Shown here: positions 1-11,102 of the stretch, piece by piece | How positions within the stretch are numbered: the first letter of the stretch is position 1 | Layout of the letters: every line of letters begins with the position of its first letter | Source of the DNA: Marinobacter subterrani | GTDB taxonomy: Bacteria; Pseudomonadota; Gammaproteobacteria; Pseudomonadales; Oleiphilaceae | Reading direction: 5' to 3' | Assembly: GCF_001045555.1 (NCBI RefSeq) | Contig: NZ_LFBU01000002.1 | Coordinates: forward strand, 744,001 to 808,000 | Length of the DNA: 64,000 nucleotides | Program-made: the position numbers and the translations under genes | The notes under the pieces: model-generated | What the model was told of the DNA's origin: nothing | What the model saw: the letters and a program-made list of their open reading frames with translations, nothing else | Databases searched by the model: none

Positions 1-2994
1 GTCTGGGATATCCTGGATGAGGTCATCCGCGAGCACCCGATCATGCTGAACCGGGCTCCGACTCTACACCGCCTGGGTATCCAGGCGTTCGAGCCAGTGC
101 TGATTGAAGGTAAAGCGATCCAGCTGCACCCGCTGGTCTGTGCCGCCTATAACGCCGACTTTGACGGCGACCAGATGGCGGTGCACGTACCGCTGACACT
201 GGAAGCCCAGCTCGAAGCCCGTGCGTTGATGATGTCCACCAACAACGTGCTGTCACCAGCCAACGGCGAGCCGATCATTGTTCCGTCCCAGGACGTGGTA
301 CTGGGTCTGTACTACATGACCCGTGAGCGCAAGAGTGCCCTCGGGGAAGGCATGGTGTTTGCCGATGTTAAAGAGGCCCACCGGGCCTATGGCGCGGGTA
401 TGGTCGATCTTCAGGCCATCGTCAAGGTGCGCGTGAAGGAAGTGACCATTCACGAAAGCGGCGAGCGTACCGAAGACTTCCGCATTGTGGATACCACGGT
501 CGGGCGTGCACTGTTGTTCGATATCGTTCCGGATGGCCTCTCTTATGACCTGGTGAACAAGCCCATGGTCAAGAAGGCAATTTCCAACCTGATCAACACC
601 TGTTACCGGGATGCCGGTCTGAAAGATACCGTCATCTTTGCTGACCAGTTGATGTACATGGGTTATCACTACGCGACGGTGTCCGGCATCTCGATCGGCT
701 TCAACGATTTCGAGATTCCACCGGAGAAATACGAGCTGGTCGACGCCGCCTCCGCCGAAGTGAAGGATATCGAAACCCAGTATGCTTCCGGCCTGCTTAC
801 CCAGGGCGAGAAGTACAACAAGGTCATCGATATCTGGTCTCGTGCCAACGACAAAGTGTCCAAGGCCATGATGGAGCGGCTCTCCAAGGAGCAGGTCATC
901 GGGCCTGATGGCCAGCCTGTGAAAGGCGAAGACGGCGAATACGAGATGCAGGAGTCTTTCAACTCCGTGTACATGATGGCCGATTCCGGTGCCCGGGGTT
1001 CCGCGGCGCAGATTCGTCAGCTTGCCGGTATGCGCGGCCTGATGGCCAAACCGGACGGGTCCATCATCGAAACGCCGATCACCGCGAACTTCCGTGAGGG
1101 TCTGAACGTACTCCAGTACTTCATCTCAACTCACGGTGCCCGGAAAGGTCTGGCGGATACCGCACTGAAGACAGCAAACTCCGGTTACCTGACCCGTCGT
1201 CTGGTTGATGTTTCCCAGGACCTGGTTGTGACCGAGGAAGACTGTGGTACCGACGAAGGCCTGCTGATGACGCCGCACATCGAGGGTGGCGACGTTGTTG
1301 TGCCTCTCGGTGACCGGGTGCTGGGCCGGGTGACCGCCCGTGATGCCTTTACCCCGACAGACAAGGATAATGCCGTTGTTTCCGCCGGCACCCTGCTGGA
1401 TGAAAAAGCGGTTGAGGCCCTTGAGCACGCCGGTGTGGACGAAGTCTGGGTTCGCTCTGCGATTACCTGCGAGACCCGTCATGGCATCTGCTCGAAGTGC
1501 TACGGCCGTGATCTGGCCCGCGGGCACAGGGTGAACGTTGGTGAGGCCGTGGGCGTTATTGCTGCCCAGTCGATCGGTGAGCCGGGTACCCAGCTGACCA
1601 TGCGGACCTTCCACATCGGTGGTGCGGCAAGCCGGGCGTCCGCCGTCGACAACATTCAGGTCAAGCATGGCGGTACCGTCCGTCTGCACAATCTGAAGTC
1701 GATTGAGAAGAGCGACGGATCACTGGTTGTGGTATCCCGTTCCTCGGCATTGGCTATTGCCGATGACCAGGGTCGTGAGCGTGAGTGGTACAAGCTGCCT
1801 TATGGTGCCGTGCTGTCTGTGAAACATGGCGATACGGTTGAAGCCGGTGTGGCGGTCGCCAAGTGGGATCCACACACCCACCCGATAATCGCAGAGGCCG
1901 AAGGTACCGCGCGGTTCGTCAATATGGACCAGGGCATTACCGTCCGGACCCAGACCGACGAGCTGACCGGCCTGTCCACCATGGAGGTGATCGACCCGAA
2001 AGAGCGTCCTGCGGCTGGTAAGGACATCCGCCCGGCGATCCAGCTGATCGACGCCAAGGGTGAAGAGGTCGAGCTGCCGGGTGGTGGTACCGCCATCTTC
2101 TTCCTGCCGGCAAACGCCCTGGTCACCATGGCAAACGGTGCCAAGATCGAGCTGGGTGACGTGGTTGCGCGGATTCCCCAGGAAAGCTCCAAGACCCGGG
2201 ATATCACCGGTGGTCTGCCGCGAGTTGCCGACCTGTTCGAGGCCCGTCGCCCGAAAGAGTCGTCCATCCTCGCGGAAATCAGCGGCATGGTGTCCTTCGG
2301 CAAGGAAACCAAGGGCAAGAAGCGCCTGGTGATCACGCCCAAGGATGGCGATGCCTACGAAGTACTGATTCCGAAGCATCGTCAGATGAACGTGTTTGAA
2401 GGCGAAACGGTTGAAAAGGGTGAGGTTATTTCCGACGGCCCGTCCAACCCGCACGACATCTTGCGTCTGCTGGGTGTGGTTGCTCTGGCCAAGTACATCA
2501 CCAACGAAATCCAGGACGTTTATCGTCTGCAGGGTGTTGTCATCAACGATAAACACATCGAGGTTATCGTTCGCCAGATGCTGCGCAAGGTTGAGATCAC
2601 CGATCCGGGTGATACCACGCTGCTGTCCGGTGATCAGGTGGAAATCACCCAGGTACTGGAAGAAAACGAAAAGGCCGATGCGGCAGACAAGGAACCGGCG
2701 CGGTTCGAGCGTCTGCTGCTGGGTATCACCAAGGCTTCCCTGGCCACCGAGTCGTTCATTTCCGCGGCTTCGTTCCAGGAAACCACCCGGGTACTCACCG
2801 AAGGTGCGGTGACCGGCAAGCGGGATTACCTCCGCGGCCTGAAGGAAAACGTTGTGGTTGGTCGACTCATTCCGGCAGGTACCGGTCTGGCCTACCACAG
2901 CGAGCGTCGTCGCAAGCGCGAGCTTGAAGAGCAGGGCGTGACTGCGGCAGACGTGGAAGAAGCTCTGAGTGCCGAGCTCAACCGCGAAAGCTGA
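1..2994 (+). CDS. rpoC: DNA-directed RNA polymerase subunit beta' (5' end missing)
   Basis: Largest subunit of the core RNA polymerase. The frame is open from base 1, so the gene enters from the left; 997 codons are visible, against about 1400 in gammaproteobacterial RpoC, so roughly the first 400 residues (clamp, first zinc site) are outside. The catalytic Mg-binding motif NADFDGD is encoded at 151-171. The bridge helix, trigger loop and C-terminal zinc cluster (EEDCGTDEG, then [11 protein letters not shown]) are all present. The gene ends with TGA and is followed by a short hairpin and the str operon promoter. In related genomes rpoB and rplKAJL lie directly upstream. Identification is certain. 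Confidence 0.99.
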   Translation, partial: VWDILDEVIREHPIMLNRAPTLHRLGIQAFEPVLIEGKAIQLHPLVCAAYNADFDGDQMAVHVPLTLEAQLEARALMMSTNNVLSPANGEPIIVPSQDVVLGLYYMTRERKSALGEGMVFADVKEAHRAYGAGMVDLQAIVKVRVKEVTIHESGERTEDFRIVDTTVGRALLFDIVPDGLSYDLVNKPMVKKAISNLINTCYRDAGLKDTVIFADQLMYMGYHYATVSGISIGFNDFEIPPEKYELVDAASAEVKDIETQYASGLLTQGEKYNKVIDIWSRANDKVSKAMMERLSKEQVIGPDGQPVKGEDGEYEMQESFNSVYMMADSGARGSAAQIRQLAGMRGLMAKPDGSIIETPITANFREGLNVLQYFISTHGARKGLADTALKTANSGYLTRRLVDVSQDLVVTEEDCGTDEGLLMTPHIEGGDVVVPLGDRVLGRVTARDAFTPTDKDNAVVSAGTLLDEKAVEALEHAGVDEVWVRSAITCETRHGICSKCYGRDLARGHRVNVGEAVGVIAAQSIGEPGTQLTMRTFHIGGAASRASAVDNIQVKHGGTVRLHNLKSIEKSDGSLVVVSRSSALAIADDQGREREWYKLPYGAVLSVKHGDTVEAGVAVAKWDPHTHPIIAEAEGTARFVNMDQGITVRTQTDELTGLSTMEVIDPKERPAAGKDIRPAIQLIDAKGEEVELPGGGTAIFFLPANALVTMANGAKIELGDVVARIPQESSKTRDITGGLPRVADLFEARRPKESSILAEISGMVSFGKETKGKKRLVITPKDGDAYEVLIPKHRQMNVFEGETVEKGEVISDGPSNPHDILRLLGVVALAKYITNEIQDVYRLQGVVINDKHIEVIVRQMLRKVEITDPGDTTLLSGDQVEITQVLEENEKADAADKEPARFERLLLGITKASLATESFISAASFQETTRVLTEGAVTGKRDYLRGLKENVVVGRLIPAGTGLAYHSERRRKRELEEQGVTAADVEEALSAELNRES

Positions 2995-3009
2995 GTTGGG
3001 CCGGCGGGC

Positions 3010-3038
3010 CGCCTCCGGGTAGTTACCTACCCGCGCGG
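3010..3038 (+). terminator. Hairpin after rpoC, possible weak terminator
   Basis: A perfect 7-bp stem CGGGTAG / CTACCCG with a TTAC loop (3016-3033) is extended by outer CCGC / GCGG pairing. No T-tract follows, so it may be a Rho-dependent end or an mRNA 3' stabiliser rather than a true intrinsic terminator. Confidence 0.4.
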
Positions 3039-3061
3039 TGGTCAAAAAGAGACCAGTCATC

Positions 3062-3090
3062 TTGACTGTCCGGGGGCGCAGGCTTACACT
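3062..3090 (+). promoter_or_regulatory. Sigma70 promoter of the str operon
   Basis: TTGACT (3062-3067), a 17-bp spacer and TACACT (3085-3090) give a good sigma70 match about 70 bp before rpsL. It lies between the end of rpoC and the first str gene. This implies that rpsL-rpsG-fusA-tuf have their own promoter in addition to any readthrough from rpoBC. Confidence 0.6.
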
Positions 3091-3105
3091 TGCGTCCCTT
3101 AAATT

Positions 3106-3127
3106 TTACCCCCTGCACAGGGGGTAA
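3106..3127 (+). promoter_or_regulatory. Leader hairpin ahead of rpsL
   Basis: TTACCCCCTG and CAGGGGGTAA are exact inverted repeats separated by two bases. The structure falls inside the predicted 5' untranslated leader of the str operon, 34 bases before the rpsL start. No T-run follows immediately. The function is unknown; it could be an mRNA-stability element or a protein-binding site. Confidence 0.5.
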
Positions 3128-3161
3128 GTTTCATTGATATGGTTTTTTGGAGTTTGCTTAC

Positions 3162-3536
3162 ATGGCAACGATTAATCAGTTGGTGCGTAAGCCTCGTAAG
3201 CGCAAGGTAGCCAAGAGCGATGTTCCTGCTCTCCAGGCCTGCCCACAGCGCCGTGGTGTTTGCACTCGTGTATACACCACAACGCCGAAGAAGCCGAACT
3301 CAGCACTGCGTAAAGTGTGCCGTGTTCGTCTGACCAACGGCTTCGAGGTTTCCTCATACATTGGTGGTGAAGGTCACAACCTTCAGGAGCACAGTGTTGT
3401 GCTTATCCGTGGTGGTCGAGTAAAAGACCTTCCGGGTGTGCGTTATCACACTGTTCGCGGAACGCTGGACACCCAGGGTGTGCAGAACCGTAAGCAGGGC
3501 CGCTCCAAGTACGGTGCAAAACGACCCAAGTCCTGA
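3162..3536 (+). CDS. rpsL: 30S ribosomal protein S12
   Basis: S12 sits at the decoding centre of the 30S subunit and influences translational accuracy. The 124-residue product matches the family length. The PKKPNS loop carries lysine at the classical streptomycin-resistance position, and KDLPGVRYH carries the aspartate that is methylthiolated in E. coli, so the sequence looks wild-type and streptomycin-sensitive. The start is the ATG at 3162, giving [11 protein letters not shown] as in E. coli. A longer in-frame start at 3147 has no family support and would cover the GGAG ribosome-binding site. It is the first gene of the str operon. Certain. Confidence 0.99.
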   Translation: MATINQLVRKPRKRKVAKSDVPALQACPQRRGVCTRVYTTTPKKPNSALRKVCRVRLTNGFEVSSYIGGEGHNLQEHSVVLIRGGRVKDLPGVRYHTVRGTLDTQGVQNRKQGRSKYGAKRPKS

Positions 3537-3588
3537 TCTCCCGGACGGGTGCCTTTTATCGTTGCTTGTCAGAACGGTAAGAGTAAGG

Positions 3589-3612
3589 CTGAGTAGCAGT
3601 TTGCTATCTCAG
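3589..3612 (+). promoter_or_regulatory. Intercistronic hairpin between rpsL and rpsG (candidate S7 site)
   Basis: CTGAGTAGCA and TGCTATCTCAG pair into a 10-bp stem with a single bulged U and a GUU loop. It occupies the 115-bp rpsL-rpsG gap, the place where S7 represses its operon in E. coli. The structure is seen in the sequence; the S7 role is inferred from position. Confidence 0.45.
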
Positions 3613-3633
3613 GGGTTCCTGAAGACCTTTTAG

Positions 3634-4122
<489 letters not shown>

Positions 4123-4140
4123 ACAGCCGAGGTTTATATC

Positions 4141-6246
4141 GTGGCACGCAAGACTCCTATCAAGCGTTACAGAAACATTGGTATTTGTGCGCACGTTGAT
4201 GCGGGCAAAACCACAACCACCGAGCGGGTCCTGTTCTACACAGGTATTTCCCACAAGATCGGTGAGGTTCATGATGGTGCGGCTACCATGGACTGGATGG
4301 AGCAGGAGCAGGAGCGTGGTATCACCATTACCTCCGCTGCGACCACCTGTTTCTGGCAGGGCATGGACAAGCAGTACCCGGAACACCGGATCAACATTAT
4401 CGACACGCCGGGGCACGTTGACTTTACCATCGAGGTAGAGCGTTCACTTCGTGTGCTGGATGGTGCTGTGGTTGTATTCTGCGGTTCTTCCGGTGTTGAG
4501 CCGCAGTCAGAGACTGTATGGCGTCAGGCCAACAAGTATGAAGTTCCCCGCATGGTATTCGTCAACAAGATGGATCGTGCTGGTGCCAACTTCCTGCGCG
4601 TCGTTGAGCAGATCAAGAACCGGTTGGGTGCCACGGCGGTTCCCATCCAGTTGCCGATTGGTGCTGAGGACAACTTCGAAGGTATCGTCGACCTGATTCG
4701 TAACAAGGCCATCTACTGGAACGAGGCGGATTCCGGTGCCACCTATGATCAGCGGGACGTTCCTGCCGAAATGGTGGACGAAGTCGCCAAGTACCGCGAG
4801 CAGATGATGGAAGCTGCGGCTGAAGCGAACGAAGAGCTGATGGAGCGTTACCTGGAAGAGGGTGAGCTGGGCATTGACGATATCAAGAAAGGTCTGCGTA
4901 TGCGTACGCTTGCTAACGAGATCGTCGTTGCCACCTGTGGCTCCGCCTTCAAGAACAAAGGCGTACAGGCGGTTCTGGACTCCGTTATCGAATTCCTGCC
5001 TGCGCCTGACGAAGTCAAGGCCATTCGTGGTGAAGTTGACGAAGACGGCACCGAGGAAACCCGTCAGGCGGACGACGACGCTCCGTTTGCGGCCCTGGCG
5101 TTCAAGATTGCGACCGACCCGTTCGTCGGTACGCTGACGTTCTTCCGGGTTTACTCCGGTAAACTGGAGTCCGGCAGTGGGGTCTATAACTCTGTGAAGG
5201 GCAAGAAAGAGCGCGTCGGCCGTATGGTTCAGATGCACTCCAAGGACCGTCAGGAGATCAAAGAGGTTCTGGCTGGCGATATTGCCGCCGCCATCGGCCT
5301 GAAGAGTGTCACGACTGGTGATACCCTGTGTGACGAGAACCACAAGATCATCCTCGAGCGTATGGAATTCCCGGAGCCGGTCATTTCCGTTGCGGTCGAG
5401 CCGAAGTCCAAGGCGGACCAGGAGAAGATGGGTGTCGCGCTGGGCAAGCTGGCCCAGGAAGATCCATCGTTCCGTGTCCGTACCGATGAAGAATCCGGTC
5501 AGACCATTATTTCCGGTATGGGTGAGCTGCACCTGGACATCATCGTTGACCGCATGCGTCGCGAGTTCAAGGTTGAAGCAAATATCGGTAAGCCGCAGGT
5601 GGCCTACCGTGAATGCATCCGCAAGCCGGTAGACGTCGAAGGCAAGTTTGTTCGCCAGTCTGGTGGTCGTGGTCAGTATGGTCACGTCAAGATCAAGCTT
5701 GAGCCGCTGCCCCTGGATGATGAAGACGGCGAAAACTTTATCTTCGTGAACGAGATTGTTGGTGGTGTGGTTCCCAAGGAATACATCCCGGCGGTCCAGC
5801 AGGGTATGGCTGAGCAGATGCAGAACGGCTGTCTGGCCGGCTATCCGCTGCTGCGCATCAAGGCGACCCTGTATGACGGCTCGTACCACGATGTTGACTC
5901 CAACGAAATGGCTTTCAAGGTCGCCGGCTCTATGGCGATGAAGAAAGGCGCTCTGGAGGCCAGTCCTGCGCTTCTCGAGCCGATCATGAGAGTTGAAGTC
6001 GTCAGCCCTGAGGACTACATGGGTGATGTCGTCGGTGATTTGAACCGTCGTCGCGGCCTGATTCAGGGTATGGATGAAAGCCCCTCGGGTAAGGTCATCC
6101 GTGCGGAAGTTCCGTTGTCGGAGATGTTCGGTTACGCCACTGACCTGCGTTCAGCAACGCAAGGCCGGGCGTCTTATGCGATGGAGTTCTCCCGCTATAT
6201 GGAAGCTCCTTCGAACATTGCCGAAGCGATCATTAAAAAGGGTTGA
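4141..6246 (+). CDS. fusA: Translation elongation factor G
   Basis: GTPase that drives ribosomal translocation and, with RRF, ribosome recycling in the cytosol. The 701-residue product has the P-loop AHVDAGKT (residues 17-24), the switch sequence [15 protein letters not shown] and NKMD, followed by domains II-V. Length and the unbroken str-operon position (rpsL-rpsG-fusA-tuf) identify it as canonical EF-G1 rather than a paralogue. Translation starts at GTG 4141, giving [15 protein letters not shown]; no in-frame ATG precedes the P-loop. Certain. Confidence 0.99.
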   Translation: MARKTPIKRYRNIGICAHVDAGKTTTTERVLFYTGISHKIGEVHDGAATMDWMEQEQERGITITSAATTCFWQGMDKQYPEHRINIIDTPGHVDFTIEVERSLRVLDGAVVVFCGSSGVEPQSETVWRQANKYEVPRMVFVNKMDRAGANFLRVVEQIKNRLGATAVPIQLPIGAEDNFEGIVDLIRNKAIYWNEADSGATYDQRDVPAEMVDEVAKYREQMMEAAAEANEELMERYLEEGELGIDDIKKGLRMRTLANEIVVATCGSAFKNKGVQAVLDSVIEFLPAPDEVKAIRGEVDEDGTEETRQADDDAPFAALAFKIATDPFVGTLTFFRVYSGKLESGSGVYNSVKGKKERVGRMVQMHSKDRQEIKEVLAGDIAAAIGLKSVTTGDTLCDENHKIILERMEFPEPVISVAVEPKSKADQEKMGVALGKLAQEDPSFRVRTDEESGQTIISGMGELHLDIIVDRMRREFKVEANIGKPQVAYRECIRKPVDVEGKFVRQSGGRGQYGHVKIKLEPLPLDDEDGENFIFVNEIVGGVVPKEYIPAVQQGMAEQMQNGCLAGYPLLRIKATLYDGSYHDVDSNEMAFKVAGSMAMKKGALEASPALLEPIMRVEVVSPEDYMGDVVGDLNRRRGLIQGMDESPSGKVIRAEVPLSEMFGYATDLRSATQGRASYAMEFSRYMEAPSNIAEAIIKKG

Positions 6247-6281
6247 TCCCCAGGACTTAAGAAACAGGAAGAGGTGTAACC

Positions 6282-7478
6282 GTGTCTAAATCTAAATTTG
6301 AGCGTAACAAGCCGCACTTGAACGTGGGCACCATTGGTCACGTTGACCATGGTAAGACCACTCTGACAGCAGCCCTGACCCGTGTATGTCACGAAGTCTG
6401 GGGAACGGGTGAGAGCCGTGCGTTTGACCAGATTGATAACGCACCGGAAGAGCGTGCGCGTGGTATTACCATTGCGACCTCCCACGTTGAATACGATTCT
6501 CCGACCCGTCACTACGCTCACGTAGACTGCCCGGGCCACGCGGATTATGTGAAGAACATGATCACCGGTGCGGCCCAGATGGACGGTGCGATCCTGGTTT
6601 GCTCCGCAGCTGACGGCCCCATGCCGCAGACCCGTGAGCACATCCTGCTGTCGCGTCAGGTTGGCGTGCCTTTCATCGTTGTGTTCCTGAACAAGGCGGA
6701 CATGGTAGACGATGAAGAGCTGCTTGAGCTGGTCGAGATGGAAGTTCGCGATCTGCTGAGCCAGTATGACTTCCCGGGCGACGACACGCCGATCATTACC
6801 GGTTCCGCGCTGATGGCGCTGGAAGGTAAGGACGATAACGAGATGGGTACGACCGCTGTCAAGAAGCTGGTAGAAGCCCTGGATGAGTACATCCCTGAGC
6901 CGGAGCGTGCGATTGATCAGCCGTTCCTGATGCCGATTGAGGACGTATTCTCCATCTCCGGTCGTGGTACTGTGGTAACCGGCCGTGTTGAGCGTGGTGT
7001 TATCAAGGTTGGTGAGGAAATCGAGATTGTCGGTATCAAGGATACCGTCAAGACCACCTGCACCGGCGTTGAGATGTTCCGCAAGCTGCTGGACGAAGGT
7101 CGTGCTGGTGAGAACGTAGGTGTTCTGCTGCGTGGTACCAAGCGTGACGACGTTGAGCGTGGTCAGGTGCTGTGTAAGCCGGGTACCATCAAGCCGCACA
7201 CCAAGTTCGAGTGTGAAGTGTACGTACTGTCCAAAGAAGAAGGCGGTCGTCATACTCCGTTCTTCAAGGGCTATCGTCCGCAGTTCTACTTCCGTACCAC
7301 TGACGTAACCGGTTCCTGTGAACTGCCGGAAGGCGTGGAAATGGTTATGCCGGGTGACAACGTGAAGATGAATGTTACCCTGATTGCTCCGATCGCCATG
7401 GAAGATGGTCTGCGTTTCGCGATTCGCGAAGGCGGCCGTACCGTTGGTGCCGGTGTAGTCTCCAAGATCATCGAGTAA
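6282..7478 (+). CDS. tuf: Translation elongation factor Tu
   Basis: EF-Tu delivers aminoacyl-tRNA to the ribosomal A site. The 398-residue protein has [16 protein letters not shown] and NKAD nucleotide-binding motifs and a short insertion ([10 protein letters not shown]) in the G domain of the kind seen in Pseudomonas EF-Tu. The start is GTG 6282 behind an AGGAAGAGG ribosome-binding site. It is the last gene of the str operon and is closed by a strong intrinsic terminator. Many gammaproteobacteria have a second tuf near secE-nusG-rplKAJL-rpoBC; any such copy would lie left of this window. Confidence 0.99.
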   Translation: MSKSKFERNKPHLNVGTIGHVDHGKTTLTAALTRVCHEVWGTGESRAFDQIDNAPEERARGITIATSHVEYDSPTRHYAHVDCPGHADYVKNMITGAAQMDGAILVCSAADGPMPQTREHILLSRQVGVPFIVVFLNKADMVDDEELLELVEMEVRDLLSQYDFPGDDTPIITGSALMALEGKDDNEMGTTAVKKLVEALDEYIPEPERAIDQPFLMPIEDVFSISGRGTVVTGRVERGVIKVGEEIEIVGIKDTVKTTCTGVEMFRKLLDEGRAGENVGVLLRGTKRDDVERGQVLCKPGTIKPHTKFECEVYVLSKEEGGRHTPFFKGYRPQFYFRTTDVTGSCELPEGVEMVMPGDNVKMNVTLIAPIAMEDGLRFAIREGGRTVGAGVVSKIIE

Positions 7479-7497
7479 TTCGCTCGTTTGGTCCAGG

Positions 7498-7527
7498 AAA
7501 AAGGGGCTGATACTTCAGCCCCTTTTT
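7498..7527 (+). terminator. Intrinsic terminator of the str operon
   Basis: A perfect 13-bp stem (AAAAAGGGGCTGA paired with TCAGCCCCTTTTT) with a TACT loop ends in T5, starting 20 bp after the tuf stop. It separates the str and S10 operons. Confidence 0.95.
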
Positions 7528-7574
7528 CTGTTAAAGCCGCACATGTTGCCCGATCGCGTCAATCTGCATCTCAG

Positions 7575-7603
7575 TTGACACGGTTGGGTATTATGCATAC
7601 AAT
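7575..7603 (+). promoter_or_regulatory. Sigma70 promoter of the S10 operon
   Basis: TTGACA (7575-7580), a 17-bp spacer and TACAAT (7598-7603) differ from the sigma70 consensus at one base. A GC-rich stretch (GCGGCTCC) follows the -10 as a discriminator, typical of stringently controlled ribosomal promoters. The predicted start point is near 7610, about 55 bases before rpsJ. Confidence 0.9.
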
Positions 7604-7631
7604 GCGGCTCCTTTTTTTGAAGGTCGGCTAA

Positions 7632-7648
7632 CTAGTAGCTGCTACGAG
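7632..7648 (+). promoter_or_regulatory. Small hairpin in the S10 leader
   Basis: CTAGTAG / CTACGAG pair around a CTG loop directly before the GGAG ribosome-binding site of rpsJ. The whole leader is only about 55 bases, far shorter than the E. coli S10 leader through which L4 acts. Confidence 0.4.
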
Positions 7649-7664
7649 TGGAGTTTGGTGCATC

Positions 7665-7976
7665 ATGCAAAGCCAAAAAATTCGAATCCGGTTGAAGGCG
7701 TTTGATTATCGCCTGATCGACCAGTCCACGCAGGAGATCGTCGACACCGCAAAGCGGACCGGCGCTCAGGTGCGTGGGCCTATCCCTCTGCCGACGCGGA
7801 AGGAAAAGTACACGATATTGGTTTCTCCGCACGTCAACAAAGACGCGCGCGATCAATATGAAATTCGTACTCACAAGCGTCTGCTCGACATTGTTGAGCC
7901 GACGGAAAAGACAGTAGATGCTTTGATGAAGTTGGACCTGGCAGCAGGTGTAGACGTTCAGATCAGCCTCGGCTGA
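7665..7976 (+). CDS. rpsJ: 30S ribosomal protein S10 (NusE)
   Basis: S10 binds the 30S head and also serves as NusE in transcription antitermination with NusB. The product is 103 residues, the standard length, with the long loop region ([18 protein letters not shown]) and the conserved C-terminal half ([14 protein letters not shown]). The ATG at 7665 lies behind GGAG. It heads the S10 operon directly after the near-consensus promoter; rplC follows 76 bp later. Certain. Confidence 0.99.
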   Translation: MQSQKIRIRLKAFDYRLIDQSTQEIVDTAKRTGAQVRGPIPLPTRKEKYTILVSPHVNKDARDQYEIRTHKRLLDIVEPTEKTVDALMKLDLAAGVDVQISLG

Positions 7977-8052
7977 TACCGCCCGGTATCAGTCTGTGTA
8001 ACTGTCATAAGGCCATAGAGGGTGAGAGCCCCGTACACTTAAGAGGTGAAAC

Positions 8053-8691
8053 ATGGCAATTGGTGTTGTCGGTCGTAAGGCCGGTATGACCCGTATTTTT
8101 ACGGAAGACGGGCAGGCATTGCCCGTAACGGTAATCGAGGTTGAGCCCAACCGGATTACCCAACTGAAAACTCTTGAAAGCGATGGCTACCGCGCCGTAC
8201 AGGTGACTGTTGGTGCCCGTCGTTCCTCTCGTGTTACCAAAAGCGAAGCGGGCCATTTTGCCAAGGCGGGTGTTGAGGCCGGTCGGGGCACATGGGAATT
8301 CCGTCTTGCTGATGGCGAGGGTGAAGAGCTCGCAGCCGGTGGTGAAATCACTGCAACGGTCTTTGAAGACGGCCAGATTGTAGATGCCATCGGTCAGTCC
8401 AAAGGTAAGGGCTTCCAGGGCGGCGTCAAGCGCTGGAATTTCTCCATGCAGGATGCCACTCACGGTAACTCTCTGTCTCACCGTGCACCGGGTTCCATTG
8501 GTCAGAACCAGACTCCGGGCAAGGTATTCAAGGGCAAAAAGATGGCAGGGCAGTTGGGTAATGCTCAGGTAACTGTGCAGAACCTGAAGATTGTCCGTGT
8601 CGACGCCGAGCGCAACCTGCTGCTGGTAAGTGGTGCCGTCCCCGGCGCAACTGGCGGTGATGTTGTCATCAAGCCTGCAGTTAAAGCCTGA
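8053..8691 (+). CDS. rplC: 50S ribosomal protein L3
   Basis: L3 is an early-assembling 23S rRNA-binding protein whose extension reaches the peptidyl transferase centre. The 212-residue product has the family N-terminus ([13 protein letters not shown]) and the central loop with [19 protein letters not shown], including the glutamine that PrmB methylates in E. coli. GAGGTG precedes the ATG at 8053. The 76-bp gap after rpsJ is the largest in this part of the operon. rplD follows 11 bp downstream. Certain. Confidence 0.99.
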   Translation: MAIGVVGRKAGMTRIFTEDGQALPVTVIEVEPNRITQLKTLESDGYRAVQVTVGARRSSRVTKSEAGHFAKAGVEAGRGTWEFRLADGEGEELAAGGEITATVFEDGQIVDAIGQSKGKGFQGGVKRWNFSMQDATHGNSLSHRAPGSIGQNQTPGKVFKGKKMAGQLGNAQVTVQNLKIVRVDAERNLLLVSGAVPGATGGDVVIKPAVKA

Positions 8692-8702
8692 GGAGCGGTG
8701 CG

Positions 8703-9308
8703 ATGGAATTGACTATTACAGGTAGCGGCAAGGGAATCTCTGTTTCCGACGCCGCATTCGCCAAAGATTTTAACGAGTCGCTGGTACACCAGGTTGTTAC
8801 TGCCTATATGGCAGGTGCGCGCCAGGGTACCAAGGCTCAGAAGACGCGTTCCGAAGTTAGCGGTGGCGGCAAGAAGCCATGGCGTCAGAAGGGCACCGGT
8901 CGTGCCCGTGCCGGTACTATCCGTAGTCCGATCTGGCGTTCCGGTGGCGTTACCTTTGCAGCCAGGCCCCGTGGGTTTGAGCAGAAGGTTAACCGCAAGA
9001 TGTACCGCGCAGCGATGCGCTCCATTTTTTCCGAGCTGGTTCGCCAGGAGCGTCTGGTTGTTGTTGACGACATGAATGTCGACAGCCCCAAGACCAAGGC
9101 ATTCAGCGCCAAGCTGAAGAATCTCGGTGTGACCAACGCACTGATTCTGTCCGACAACGTCGAGCAGAATCTGCACCTGGCATCACGCAACATCCCGCAC
9201 GTTGATGTGCGCGACATTGCTGGCCTGGATCCGGTCAGCCTGGTTGCCTTCGAAAAGGTCGTTGTGACTGTTCCCGCTCTGAAGAAGATCGAGGAGATGC
9301 TGGGATGA
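8703..9308 (+). CDS. rplD: 50S ribosomal protein L4
   Basis: L4 binds 23S rRNA domain I and extends a loop into the nascent-peptide tunnel. In E. coli it also represses the S10 operon. The 201-residue product shows the tunnel loop ([23 protein letters not shown] range) intact, with no insertion or deletion of the kind linked to macrolide resistance. Its last four bases overlap the start of rplW (ATGA), which implies translational coupling. Certain as L4; whether it regulates this operon is doubtful because the leader here is very short. Confidence 0.99.
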   Translation: MELTITGSGKGISVSDAAFAKDFNESLVHQVVTAYMAGARQGTKAQKTRSEVSGGGKKPWRQKGTGRARAGTIRSPIWRSGGVTFAARPRGFEQKVNRKMYRAAMRSIFSELVRQERLVVVDDMNVDSPKTKAFSAKLKNLGVTNALILSDNVEQNLHLASRNIPHVDVRDIAGLDPVSLVAFEKVVVTVPALKKIEEMLG

Positions 9309-9598
9309 ATCAGGAACGCATTTACAAGGTCCTTCTGGGGCCGCACGTATCGGAGAAAGCTTCTTTGGTGGCCGAGCACGGCCAGGTTGTTTTCCGGGTT
9401 GCTCCGGATGCCACCAAGCCCGAGATCAAGAAAGCCGTTGAGCAGTTGTTCAACGTCACCGTAGAAGGTGTTCAGGTTCTGAACCGTAAGGGTAAGCTCA
9501 AGCGTACCACCCGCGGGTTCGGCAAGCGTAATGACATTCGTAAGGCTTATGTAAAGCTGGCAGAAGGTCAGGACATCGATTTTCTGGATGTGGAATAA
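9305..9598 (+). CDS. rplW: 50S ribosomal protein L23
   Basis: L23 lies at the exit of the polypeptide tunnel and forms a docking site for trigger factor and SRP. The product is 97 residues, begins [19 protein letters not shown] and carries the conserved loop with [18 protein letters not shown]. The ATG overlaps the rplD stop by four bases. rplB follows after 17 bp. Certain. Confidence 0.99.
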   Translation: MNQERIYKVLLGPHVSEKASLVAEHGQVVFRVAPDATKPEIKKAVEQLFNVTVEGVQVLNRKGKLKRTTRGFGKRNDIRKAYVKLAEGQDIDFLDVE

Positions 9599-9615
9599 GG
9601 TAAAGGGGTCGTAAT

Positions 9616-10443
9616 ATGCCGATCGTCAAAACCAAACCAACATCTGCCGGACGCCGTCACGTTGTAAAGCTTTACAACCCGGATCTGCACAAAGGGCGCC
9701 CTTACGAGCCGTTGGTGGAAAGAAAGAGCAAAACGGGTGGCCGTAATAATGTTGGCCGCATTACAACCCGTCATATTGGTGGTGGTCATAAACAGCACTA
9801 CCGTGTAATCGATTTCAAGCGGACCAAAGATGGTATCCCGGCGGTCATTGAGCGCCTGGAATACGATCCGAACCGCACGGCGCACATTGCGCTGGTCAAG
9901 TATGCCGATGGCGAGCGTCGTTACATTGTCGCTCCCAAGGGTATGCAGATCGGTGATCCTGTGCGCTCCGGTATCGACGCGCCGATCAAAGTGGGCAGCA
10001 CGCTGCCGCTCCGGAATATTCCGGTCGGTTCTGTGATCCACTGCGTCGAACTCAAGCCTGGCAAAGGTGCACAGCTGGCTCGCTCTGCGGGCGCATCCGT
10101 ACAGCTGGTTGCCCGGGAAGGTGCTTACGCCACCATCCGCCTGCGCTCAGGTGAAATGCGAAAGGTGCTTGTAGACTGCCGCGCAACGCTGGGTGAAGTA
10201 TCCAACAGCGAGCACAGTCTCAAGCAGCTTGGTAAAGCGGGTGCATCACGTTGGCGCGGTAAACGTCCAACAGTACGTGGTGTTGCTATGAACCCAGTTG
10301 ACCACCCGCATGGTGGTGGTGAAGGGCGTACCTCTGGCGGGCGTCACCCGGTTACTCCGTGGGGTGTTCCGACCAAAGGGCATAAGACTCGTAAGAACAA
10401 GCGTACTGACAAGATGATAGTACGTCGTCGTTCGGCCAAGTAA
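9616..10443 (+). CDS. rplB: 50S ribosomal protein L2
   Basis: L2 is among the most conserved 50S proteins, required for subunit association and peptidyl transferase assembly. The 275-residue product has both RNA-binding domains and the C-terminal signature [14 protein letters not shown] with the histidine known to be functionally important in E. coli. Spacing to rplW (17 bp) and rpsS (23 bp) is that of a normal S10 operon. Certain. Confidence 0.99.
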   Translation: MPIVKTKPTSAGRRHVVKLYNPDLHKGRPYEPLVERKSKTGGRNNVGRITTRHIGGGHKQHYRVIDFKRTKDGIPAVIERLEYDPNRTAHIALVKYADGERRYIVAPKGMQIGDPVRSGIDAPIKVGSTLPLRNIPVGSVIHCVELKPGKGAQLARSAGASVQLVAREGAYATIRLRSGEMRKVLVDCRATLGEVSNSEHSLKQLGKAGASRWRGKRPTVRGVAMNPVDHPHGGGEGRTSGGRHPVTPWGVPTKGHKTRKNKRTDKMIVRRRSAK

Positions 10444-10466
10444 ACGACTACATAGAGGTAATTGCT

Positions 10467-10742
10467 GTGCCACGTTCTTTGAAGAAAGGTCCTTTTATAG
10501 ACCTGCATCTGTTGAAGAAGGTCGAGGCAGCTCTGGAAGCTAACGACAAACGGCCAATCAAGACCTGGTCCCGTCGGTCAACAGTTTTTCCGGAGATGGT
10601 AGGCCTGACCATTGCAGTCCACAACGGCAAGCAGCACGTGCCGGTTTATGTCACCGAAGATATGGTAGGACATAAACTGGGTGAGTTCGCGGCAACGCGT
10701 ACTTATCGTGGTCATGCGGCCGACAAGAAAGCTAAACGCTGA
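10467..10742 (+). CDS. rpsS: 30S ribosomal protein S19
   Basis: S19 forms a dimer with S13 in the 30S head and takes part in the bridge to the 50S subunit. The 91-residue protein starts at GTG 10467, giving [18 protein letters not shown], identical in pattern to other proteobacterial S19; GAGG lies upstream at a usable distance. The C-terminal basic tail ([14 protein letters not shown]) is complete. Certain. Confidence 0.99.
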   Translation: MPRSLKKGPFIDLHLLKKVEAALEANDKRPIKTWSRRSTVFPEMVGLTIAVHNGKQHVPVYVTEDMVGHKLGEFAATRTYRGHAADKKAKR

Positions 10743-10758
10743 TTCTGAGGTAATCGAA

Positions 10759-11091
10759 ATGGAAGTAGCAGCCAAGTATAAGGGCGCTCGCCTCTCAGCT
10801 CAGAAAGCACGTCTTGTCGCTGACCAAGTACGCGGCAAGGCTGTTGAGGACGCCCTGAACATTCTGACTTTCAGCCCGAAAAAGGCGGCAACAGTCATCA
10901 AGAAAGCTCTTGAGTCTGCCATCGCCAACGCTGAGCACAACGAAGGTCTGGACGTTGACGAACTGCGGGTTTCCACCGTCATGGTGGATGAGGGTCCGAC
11001 GCTCAAGCGAATCAAAGCTCGAGCCAAGGGGCGCGCTGACCGGATTTTCAAGCGCACCTGCCATATCACCGTCAAGGTCGCCGACAAGTAG
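10759..11091 (+). CDS. rplV: 50S ribosomal protein L22
   Basis: L22 contacts all six 23S rRNA domains and its beta-hairpin lines the exit tunnel beside L4. With the start at ATG 10759 ([18 protein letters not shown]) the product is 110 residues, the E. coli length. An in-frame ATG at 10681 lies inside rpsS and is rejected. The hairpin region ([18 protein letters not shown]) is intact, with no macrolide-type deletion. Certain. Confidence 0.99.
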   Translation: MEVAAKYKGARLSAQKARLVADQVRGKAVEDALNILTFSPKKAATVIKKALESAIANAEHNEGLDVDELRVSTVMVDEGPTLKRIKARAKGRADRIFKRTCHITVKVADK

Positions 11092-11102
11092 GAGATGCTC
11101 AG

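Noticed and set aside
1720..3060. 446-codon open frame on the minus strand opposite rpoC
   Set aside because: It lies wholly antisense to a certain gene, is low-complexity in composition, and is explained by the third-position GC bias of rpoC. The same holds for other long antisense frames, such as 57165-58835 opposite glnE, 4507-5889 opposite fusA and 29265-30941 opposite mshL.
3147..3161. Upstream extension of rpsL to an earlier start
   Set aside because: It would include the ribosome-binding site and adds residues absent from every known S12.
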